From Coemansia sp. RSA 487 (lineage: Eukaryota > Kickxellomycota > Kickxellomycetes > Kickxellales > Kickxellaceae): a DNA stretch of 24,432 bases. The stretch lies in the NCBI GenBank assembly GCA_027577595.1, contig JANBRJ010000146.1, positions 1 through 24,432 on the forward strand. The letters run 5' to 3'. Below, one piece after another: positions 17,971 through 24,432 of the stretch. Below the pieces are notes generated by a model that worked only from the letters and a program-made list of their open reading frames with translations, ran no database searches and had not been told where the DNA came from. Positions within the stretch are counted from its first letter, which is position 1, and every line of letters begins with the position of its first letter. The translations under genes were made by a program, and so were the position numbers.

Positions 17971-18281
17971 CGTCAGTGCAAAAAAGAAAAACACACGAGA
18001 AAACACAAATGATTAGTACCGACACTGATATGGTGGTTAAGCCGTTGAATGCTTCGTAGACCCTTCTTAATGTGTGCCAGCACTGCAGCTGGGTTCCTGT
18101 TCAAGGCAGTAGTAGTGTTTCTTCAGATTGTTGGGTTTTATTAAGATCAATGTTAAACAATCGCATTGAAAGCACAGACAGAGACCAAGAGGCCAGTCCA
18201 TTTTTGGTGTGAAACAATAGGCGTATAGCAAACAGCTTTCTACACAGTGCTCAGCTTGTGCTTCTTGCTTCCAAGCCCAAA

Positions 18282-18398
18282 CATAATCCCAACCGACGCA
18301 AACGACTTTTCCTTGGAACGCAAAATGCATTATTGCCGCCGCAAACCTGACCATTCGATGCGTATACATCCTTATTCGACGTAATTATTTTTGCAGAA
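18282..18398 (-). repeat. Right arm of the imperfect inverted repeat
   Basis: Reverse complement partner of 17847-17970, separated from it by about 310 bp. The two TCGAAT motifs and the GTATAC palindrome are kept. The region beyond (18400-18475) shows fainter similarity to 17770-17840, so the duplicated unit may be longer. Confidence 0.7.
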
Positions 18399-18586
18399 CA
18401 CAGCATGGGGAAATGAATTTTGTCTTTAATGGTCTTTTTGAAGCTTTCCAAACCCAGAAGAAAAGAACAGCCCATGTAATCAGTTTAACAACATCAGAAT
18501 GTGACAGAATACAAACGACTTTGTTAGCAAGTTAATTGATTCTAGGAATGTATTGCGAGATATCATGACTACGCAAATTAAAAAAT

Positions 18587-20845
18587 TCAAGAGTCGCTCT
18601 CTTCAAAGGCAACAAGGCTTTTGCCCTCATCAACCAGGTCGCCAACCCTGTAGTGGACTTCAACGATCTTTCCATTCTTTGGCGCCTTAATAACATGCTC
18701 CATCTTCATCGCCTCAAGAACAACAAGCGGCGTATCCTGAGCGACCTCTTCGCCCGGTCCTACCAGAACCTGGACAATCTTGCACGACATTGGCGCGGTG
18801 ACCGATCCGGAACTATCGCCCTCCTCCTCATCCATGTACTCGGGGCGCGGGACCTGAAAGACCGCCATCTTGCCCTGGTCAAATACCGTTATCGTCGAGT
18901 CTTTGCTAAACACAACGTTTGACGCGCACAGCCGGTCACCAAGCAGCGCCTGCAGATGTCCGCTGCCGCCAGTGCTTCCAACGCCACCGGCTGTGGCCAC
19001 CCACGACGGGCGGACGTTTTCAAACTCTGCTACTTTGGTCGCTGTCTCTTTGGCCGATGGCGAGCCACTCTCAGCTGTGTGCTTGTAAATGGCCACCGAG
19101 TACACTTTCTCCTTGGCGACGCTCACTGCAGCGCTGTACTTTTGCTCCCCAAACATGACCGATACGGTTTGCGTGCCCAGTGCGTTAATTCTAAACGAGT
19201 CGACAGCTGCCCACGGCGACAATAGCCCACCAGCGCCTGTTGCCATTGCCGCCTTTGTGTTTGAGTCTATTATAAGAGCCAGCGCTGCTTGCGCAACAGC
19301 CGCAGGCGACGGGTCTGTGGCACGCGGGAACAGCTCATCCAAGTGCTTGTTGATAAACCCTGTCTCCACATCGCCCGAGACAAAATCAGGCGACTGTGCC
19401 AGCCGCTTCAGGAAGCCAATGTTTGTGTGCAACCCAACAACCTGGTACTCCTCCAAGGCCTTGCGCAACACCCGCAGAGCAGCCTGGCGGTCGTCTCCGC
19501 GGACCACAAGCTTGGCGATCATCGGGTCATAGTAAACGGAGATTGCGTCGCCAGCTTGGACACCGGTCTCGACGCGCACGTCGCTGGACGGCACGGGTGT
19601 TTGCAAGTGCACGAGGCGTCCGGTGTCCGGAAGGAACCCGTTGTCTGGGTTCTCCGCATAAATCCTGGCTTCAAAGGCATGGCCTGTGCACTGCACCTGG
19701 TCCTGCGTGGCCGGCAGTGGGTTTCCAGCAGCAACCTCAAGCTGCCACTGGACCAAATCGGTGTTTGTGACCATCTCGGTGACTGGGTGCTCCACCTGGA
19801 GCCGCGTGTTCATCTCCATAAAGTAGAACTGCTGTGTGTCGTGGTCCATGATAAACTCGACCGTGCCAGCTCCGACATAGTTGACGGCCTTTGCTGCGGC
19901 AACCGCCTGGTCGCCCAGCCGCTTACGCACCTCGGGGAGCAGATGCGGGGCCGGTGCTTCCTCGATGATCTTCTGGTGGCGTCTTTGCACAGAGCAGTCT
20001 CTTTCAAACAAATGCACGGCGTTTCCATGCGTATCCGCAAACACTTGCACCTCGACGTGGCGAGGGGTGGTCAGGTACTTTTCCACAAGCACGTTGTCGT
20101 CGCCAAAGGACTTTATTGCTTCACGGCGCGACGACTCGAGCATCATGTCAAAGTCATCGGGCTTCTCGACGATCCGCATGCCCTTGCCACCGCCACCAAG
20201 AACCGCCTTGATCAGCACTGGATAGCCGATCTCGTCGGCCTTCTGCTTCAGAAACGCCGCATCCTGGTTTTCTCCATGGTACCCAGGCACCACCGGAACA
20301 CCCGCCTCTTGCATGATCCGCTTGCTCTCCGACTTTGATCCCATTGCACGGATAGCCGCTCCCGGTGGACCAATAAAAGTAACGTTCTCTGACTCGAGTC
20401 TATCAGCAAAACCAGCGTTCTCTGAAAGGAATCCGTAGCCAGGATGAATTGCCTGGGCGCCCGATTTGCGCACAATTTCCATAATGGTGTCCGTCTTTAG
20501 ATAGCTCTCCGACACCGGCGCCTGTCCGATCAAGTATGCCTCGTCCGCCATCTTGACATGCATTGAATTGGCATCGGCTTCGCTGTACACTGCGACCGTT
20601 TTGATCCCCAGCTTACGTGCCGTGCGAATCACTCGACATGCTATTTCTCCACGGTTCGCTATGAGTATCTTGTCAAACAGCGGCTTGCGTCGGGCATCAG
20701 CTGGCTTGTCTGATGTCGCGTGTGCTGCCTGAGACGTGTACGGACGTACGACGCTTGCATTCCAAGGGCATACGTTTTGGCGGTTTAAAAGGCCAAGGCG
20801 CGAGGAACCAGCACGCAGCATATTCATTGTTGAGCAGTTGAGCAA
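18587..20845 (-). CDS. MCCC1: Methylcrotonoyl-CoA carboxylase alpha (biotin-containing) subunit, mitochondrial
   Basis: Single-exon, 752 aa. Residues 1-50 are basic and Ser/Asn-rich, a matrix-targeting presequence. The biotin carboxylase domain begins FDKILIANRGEIACRVI (about 57-75), with HPGYGFLSEN, the ATP-grasp loop GGGGKGM (217-223), the HVEVQVFAD and RDCSVQRRHQKIIEEAP blocks, and the catalytic FMEMNTRLQVEHPVTE. A variable middle region leads to the C-terminal biotinyl domain with EAMKMEH; biotin attaches to Lys714. It carboxylates 3-methylcrotonyl-CoA in leucine breakdown together with the beta subunit, which is not in this window. Length and tail favour MCC over propionyl-CoA or pyruvate carboxylase. 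A TATATA at 20869-20874 lies very close to the first ATG, so translation might start at Met7 or Met9 instead. Confidence 0.92.
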   Translation of the reverse strand: MLNCSTMNMLRAGSSRLGLLNRQNVCPWNASVVRPYTSQAAHATSDKPADARRKPLFDKILIANRGEIACRVIRTARKLGIKTVAVYSEADANSMHVKMADEAYLIGQAPVSESYLKTDTIMEIVRKSGAQAIHPGYGFLSENAGFADRLESENVTFIGPPGAAIRAMGSKSESKRIMQEAGVPVVPGYHGENQDAAFLKQKADEIGYPVLIKAVLGGGGKGMRIVEKPDDFDMMLESSRREAIKSFGDDNVLVEKYLTTPRHVEVQVFADTHGNAVHLFERDCSVQRRHQKIIEEAPAPHLLPEVRKRLGDQAVAAAKAVNYVGAGTVEFIMDHDTQQFYFMEMNTRLQVEHPVTEMVTNTDLVQWQLEVAAGNPLPATQDQVQCTGHAFEARIYAENPDNGFLPDTGRLVHLQTPVPSSDVRVETGVQAGDAISVYYDPMIAKLVVRGDDRQAALRVLRKALEEYQVVGLHTNIGFLKRLAQSPDFVSGDVETGFINKHLDELFPRATDPSPAAVAQAALALIIDSNTKAAMATGAGGLLSPWAAVDSFRINALGTQTVSVMFGEQKYSAAVSVAKEKVYSVAIYKHTAESGSPSAKETATKVAEFENVRPSWVATAGGVGSTGGSGHLQALLGDRLCASNVVFSKDSTITVFDQGKMAVFQVPRPEYMDEEEGDSSGSVTAPMSCKIVQVLVGPGEEVAQDTPLVVLEAMKMEHVIKAPKNGKIVEVHYRVGDLVDEGKSLVAFEESDS

Positions 20846-21640
20846 AATGTGTTAGCAGTAGTAAAAAATATATAAAAGAGTAACTCGGAAAAATAAACAA
20901 AGGAAAGTGAAGGGAAGAAAGAGAGAGAACATGAAGAAAGCCTCCAGGTTCAAAATTGCTTTCAAAACGATAGCGTTCAATGCGCATTGGAAAATAATGC
21001 GGGATTCGTTTTTTTCTCACGGTATTTCATGCTTGATAGAAAGGGAAAAAAAGGCAAGCAGCACGTGGGAACTTTCCAAGTTCGGACCGCCTGTTTTTAT
21101 TTGCGTTTTTACGCACAGTGTGGCGAATGTGCTAAAGTACCAGAAAAATTGGGGGAGGGGGAAGATAGCTAATGTTATAACTAAATCAGTAGATCAAGCA
21201 CTGTGTCCATTACGGATGGATGATGGATGTTGGGTAAAAAGGAAGCCTGGCACCTTGGGTACTAGCACCATCTGGCAGATACGCGAATCGTAAATGATCA
21301 AGACGGCTAAAAACATTGGACATGTTGCTTCGACAAGAATCGGAACAAATCAGATCATGAATAATGTAAAAACTGCATATAGACAGAGTCATGTGGGTAA
21401 TGTTTTGCAGACCAGCAACTTGAACAAAGTCGACTTTTGTTGACAACAAATAAACGTAAACAAAATGGCAAAAACATTATGTTTAGGAGCCACGCAATTG
21501 TTGCATTCCACATTTCGTTTCCCTACTTTGCTTCAATTTCAAAATTCATTTTTATTTTTTACTTTTCCATTTGTTGCTGTTTCTCGCTTGTATCTGGCTT
21601 GTATTTGTTGTATCTATTTGACAAGTAACAAGGTTTGCAG
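20846..21640. other. Spacer holding the MCCC1 promoter
   Basis: Immediately upstream of MCCC1 is a purine-rich stretch on the plus strand (20880-20935), pyrimidine-rich on the coding strand as in many fungal promoters. No other gene was seen. An ATG at 21465 in AAAATGGCA context could begin exon 1 of the next gene, but no convincing donor follows it. Confidence 0.4.
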
Positions 21641-22240
21641 GAAATAACAACTGGCGAAAACCAGCCCAAGGAGGGCGCAAACCCTCCCCCAAGAAATAGA
21701 CGCAAGTACAATGCACACCAAACGCAAACTGGAGGAAACACAGATGCAGAGTGTATTTCGCCTTCAAGGAAAAGACAAAAAAACAACGATGTCCAGACAC
21801 CAAACAACAGTAAGCGCCATGTATTAAACATACTTTTGGTCAGAGTTCTTGTATAAACACATTGAGGCATTCTATTGATACGATTGCCGCTGTTTGCGTA
21901 CCCAACACATTATATAGGACAAAAACAGAGCGAGTTGCCGAAAGGCACAGCCACATCAACACTCTGCATCTCATGTGGAAAAGGTAAAGGCACGCTCGAG
22001 AACGTAAACACAAGCATGAAGGAGATCATGGACGCATGTAGGCAAGCTGCAGAAGATATCGCAAAACGCGACATCATAGAGGACGTAAACAGTCTCTTTT
22101 CGCTTGTTGAGCCGAACAAAGCAGAAAAATACATCGTAGATCCGATAGTCGAAGCGACGCTGACGACCATCAATGATGTATTCAGTGCACAAACATACCA
22201 ATTGGCGATAGCTTTGGCTATATGTAGAGAAAGGCACTAG
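21641..22240 (+). CDS. Unrecognised spliced gene or remnant (two visible exons)
   Basis: Exon 21641-21809 follows a TTTGCAG acceptor and is very hydrophilic, rich in Asn, Gln, Pro and basic residues, with a nuclear-localisation-like SPSRKRQKNN. A GTAAGC donor at 21810 and an ATATAG acceptor ending at 21917 join it in frame to exon 21918-22240. That exon encodes a compact, mostly helical segment with CISCGKGKG, DACRQAAEDIAKRD, LVEPNKAEKYIVDPIVEATL and stops after AICRERH. In-frame splicing with good signals argues that this was a real gene. The first exon is not found, and the protein ends early for a domain protein. I do not recognise the family. The N-terminal style resembles that of the broken AAA-ATPase-like gene at 991. 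It may be a truncated member of a multicopy accessory family. Confidence 0.4.
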
Positions 22241-23083
22241 AAGATAGATGTAGCAGGCATGATTAGAATGGAGCTCAGAATAAAAGAGCACTGAGACAAA
22301 CAGGAATAATCGACTTTGTCAACAGACATAGAAGTTGAAATTGATGATATGATGTTTATTAAATATCCACGTAGATGTAGCAAAAAGTTTGGGAAACTCC
22401 GAGACGATTGTGATGTATTGATTTGATAAAAATAATAAAACTAAGGGAAAACAATTTGGTTACTTAGCAGGCATAGTTTTTATGCCATTGTGTATCGGGT
22501 TCATTTAGATCATGGATCGCGGGAGTATCGCTCCAGACCACCACATGATACTGGATAATCTCTATAAGACGTCCACTATGTCCGGCTAAAGGGTAACCTG
22601 CGCCAACATCGTGGCTATATAAACTAAATCATGACTAAATGCATTTGCAAAGCCCGTAAACTCATCATTCTTTGATATACTGTGATGGCTGTTTTTCACA
22701 ACCCAGCCTCACCAACCCTAGTTTGCGGCCAGCAGAGAACCCTGTCAGCCGCACTGTGGCACAATATTTAATCACCAGACATGTTTCTCATTATTTAACA
22801 GTATGCCATGCCAACACATGTGAACAGGTCTTCTTTCTTTTTCTTTTCTTCAGCTTTATGCAATATATTTTATTCATATTATAGCTACCATTTCCTGATT
22901 GACAAATAAAGGGTTCCTGGATCTGTCAGAGTGGATAACTTGGAGAAAAAATGGAAGGAGCCAGAATTGCCAAACGTGTCTACAGCTCCCTTGCTTGTAT
23001 TTGCCTTTTTTGGTGACGGATAAAGCTCAGCTAAATTCGATTAAGGTGGTTACTTATTTATAAACATGCGGAATTAAGATATT
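22241..23083. other. Spacer without recognisable gene
   Basis: No supported frame. A small hairpin GGCATA/TATGCC lies near 22470-22486 and a TATATAAA near 22615, but neither can be tied to a gene. The right end holds the 3' region of the minus-strand GPI-type protein. Confidence 0.45.
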
Positions 23084-23938
23084 TTAGACATTGGAAGCGA
23101 AAAAGGCGAAGACAAAGATTAGGACAAGTGATGGACTAGTGCCATGCATTTTGTGCGATTTGGATGATGACTCTTCAGATATTGTGTATGTGAAATATGA
23201 GCTGTCTCCGCCAACATATACAGTTGAAGTCCAAGGCTCATCATTGCCATACTCTTCTGTTTCGGTTTCTGTGTCTGTGTCTGATAACAGGTCAGATTCA
23301 CTTGAGCTATCATGTTCGATAGTTTTGTTGCTGCTTTTGTCCATATCACTACTGCTTGGGTCTTCATCGTTGCTCTTAATTTCGCTGTCAATACTTGTAT
23401 CTGATTCACTGATATTGCTAGAAGGTTGTTCATTATCCGATGGCTCATTTGATGGGCTGCCATCAGTGCTTTCTCCATTATCAATAGTGCTGCTTTCTTT
23501 TTCGCTAAAACCAACTCCCTCTGATGTAACCAATACAGAGCTGCTGTGCATGTTTGACAGATCACTAATATTAGCATCCTCGGGATTAGTGGTTACAGAA
23601 GAATCATTTGGACTAAATGTATCCAATGATTCTGTTCCACTAAATCGGTCTTCCTGTGTCACACCATCATCAACAGTGGATTCAGCTAGATATGAATTGC
23701 TCGATAATATATCATCCTCATCCTCTAAAACATCATCCAGGTCTGATTGCTCTATTGAGCTAAAAGTAGACTTATCGCTATGCTCAAAAGCTTCTGTGCA
23801 GCTATTCAGCTCAGATAGAATCCTGTTTTCATTCTCATCAACTGCAAGCAAATGCTCTTTTGCTTTGACAATGGCTTTGGGTGCATATGACAATAGAACC
23901 AAAGCGCTTACTAGTGCTGACCTTGTGAACGCCCGCAT
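23084..23938 (-). CDS. Secreted, Ser/Asp/Glu-rich, probably GPI-anchored surface protein
   Basis: Single-exon, 284 aa. The N-terminus MRAFTRSALVSALVLLSYAP is a clear signal peptide. The C-terminus, after a hydrophilic HKMHGTS, ends in a short hydrophobic stretch (SLVLIFVFAFFASNV) with no charged residue after it, the form of a GPI-attachment signal. Between them lies a long disordered region dominated by Ser, Asp, Glu, Asn and Thr, with no Cys apart from one near residue 47. It holds several N-glycosylation sequons (NDSS, NISD, NISE, NKTI) and a run of alternating Thr/Glu around 223-230. Inferred: a cell-wall or surface mannoprotein. Such proteins evolve fast and no family can be named. Confidence 0.6.
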   Translation of the reverse strand: MRAFTRSALVSALVLLSYAPKAIVKAKEHLLAVDENENRILSELNSCTEAFEHSDKSTFSSIEQSDLDDVLEDEDDILSSNSYLAESTVDDGVTQEDRFSGTESLDTFSPNDSSVTTNPEDANISDLSNMHSSSVLVTSEGVGFSEKESSTIDNGESTDGSPSNEPSDNEQPSSNISESDTSIDSEIKSNDEDPSSSDMDKSSNKTIEHDSSSESDLLSDTDTETETEEYGNDEPWTSTVYVGGDSSYFTYTISEESSSKSHKMHGTSPSLVLIFVFAFFASNV

Positions 23939-24432
23939 TATTTTTAATTTTAAACTCTATAGATAATATTTAACAGATAAAAGTAGTAAATTCAAATTTT
24001 AAGGCAAAAGAAAGACAAAGTAGTGTGAAAAGACGTGAATGACAATTAAAGACGCTTCTGTATAACATGACAAGATTAAAAGGCGCAAGAGTAAAAAGCA
24101 GTCTTTTTCCTTTTACTGTTTTTTGGAATGTACAATTAGAAATTCACATTGACCTTGTGTCTTTCCAATTCCTTTTTACTTCTCTGGAAAAAGCAAGGTT
24201 GCATTATCTTGTGCATTCAAAGAACAGCAGTGCTTTATAGATTCCCCCTCAAAGCTTGTATATATTTATTTACATCTCATTAATTCAAACATTATAGCAT
24301 TTGGCTAGTGGTAAATAAATACATGAATATGAATATAGTCTTGAGCTCTGTTATTCATTGTGACGAATCGAGCATGGACCTGGGATGGATAACAAGGAGT
24401 ATTCAGATGATGTTTTATCTTTTATTTCCTTT
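23939..24432. other. Right-edge spacer
   Basis: AT-rich. It includes the promoter of the GPI-type protein; TATAGATAATATTTA at 23958-23972 may contain its TATA element. A frame beginning ATGGACCTGG near 24373 runs off the window and is too short to judge. Confidence 0.4.

Larger units (their letters stand above)
17653..18586. other. Promoter region of DUF4246 copy B with an inverted repeat; 3' end of MCCC1
   Basis: No gene is supported; short minus-strand frames at 18067-18475 lack any recognised motif and overlap the right repeat arm. The main structure is the imperfect inverted repeat listed separately. The core promoter of copy B lies at 17743-17759. Confidence 0.5.

Noticed and set aside
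19289-20338. 349-codon open frame on the plus strand
   Set aside because: It is antisense to MCCC1, whose strong motifs fix the minus strand as coding; GC-rich codon use leaves long shadow frames.
21419-22322. Short inverted match ACAAAGTCGA / TCGACTTTGT flanking the unrecognised gene, as possible terminal inverted repeats
   Set aside because: Only about 10 exact bases, no target-site duplication seen; could be chance.
22480-22812. TATGCCAT repeated 320 bp apart, as a possible target duplication around an LTR-like segment
   Set aside because: The segment between lacks proper TG...CA ends and other LTR signals.
23091-23966. 291-codon plus-strand frame opposite the GPI-type protein
   Set aside because: Ser/Asp/Glu-rich coding naturally leaves the opposite strand open. 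Only the minus-strand reading has a signal peptide and GPI-type tail.

Overview
The window reads as nuclear DNA of a filamentous, probably early-diverging fungus. Genes are compact, mostly single-exon or with short GT-AG introns, and separated by AT-rich spacers. The gene set is eukaryotic: mitochondrial complex I NDUFS2, mitochondrial biotin carboxylase MCCC1, a metaxin, a Lag1-type ceramide synthase, a Ypc1/ACER-type ceramidase, a UBA-UBX protein and two DUF4246 proteins, a family known mainly from fungi. A Kickxellomycotina-like (Coemansia-type) source would fit the DUF4246 and AAA-ATPase-like families, but that placement is only an impression.

Layout. 1-2750 is decayed or accessory sequence: the 3' end of an unrecognised gene, a broken AAA-ATPase-like (PF09820) gene and a solo LTR fossil. 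2752-6771 is housekeeping: TANGO2 (-) head to head with a metaxin (+), then NDUFS2 (+). 6772-8391 is a long spacer with no firm gene. 8392-9484 is a two-exon UBA/C2H2/UBX protein (+). 9964-17652 is the most distinctive block: DUF4246 copy A (-), ceramide synthase (-), alkaline ceramidase (+, three exons including a 25-nt one) and DUF4246 copy B (-). 18587-20845 is MCCC1 (-). 21641-22240 is an unrecognised spliced gene or remnant. 23084-23938 is a secreted, acidic, probably GPI-anchored protein (-).

How the genes relate. Ceramide synthase and ceramidase catalyse opposing steps and are divergently transcribed from one 987-bp spacer. They are bracketed by two DUF4246 genes carrying residues that resemble an Fe(II)/2-oxoglutarate oxygenase site. 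The two DUF4246 genes are a striking mosaic: about 1.2 kb of near-perfect identity (one mismatch in four tracts) is interrupted by short, strongly diverged patches. One patch lies exactly between the proposed metal ligands. This suggests ectopic gene conversion around retained variable segments. Upstream of copy B lies an imperfect inverted repeat of about 120 bp per arm that no gene explains.

No tRNA, rRNA, CRISPR array or complete mobile element was seen. All family calls are from reading motifs by eye; no database search was run.
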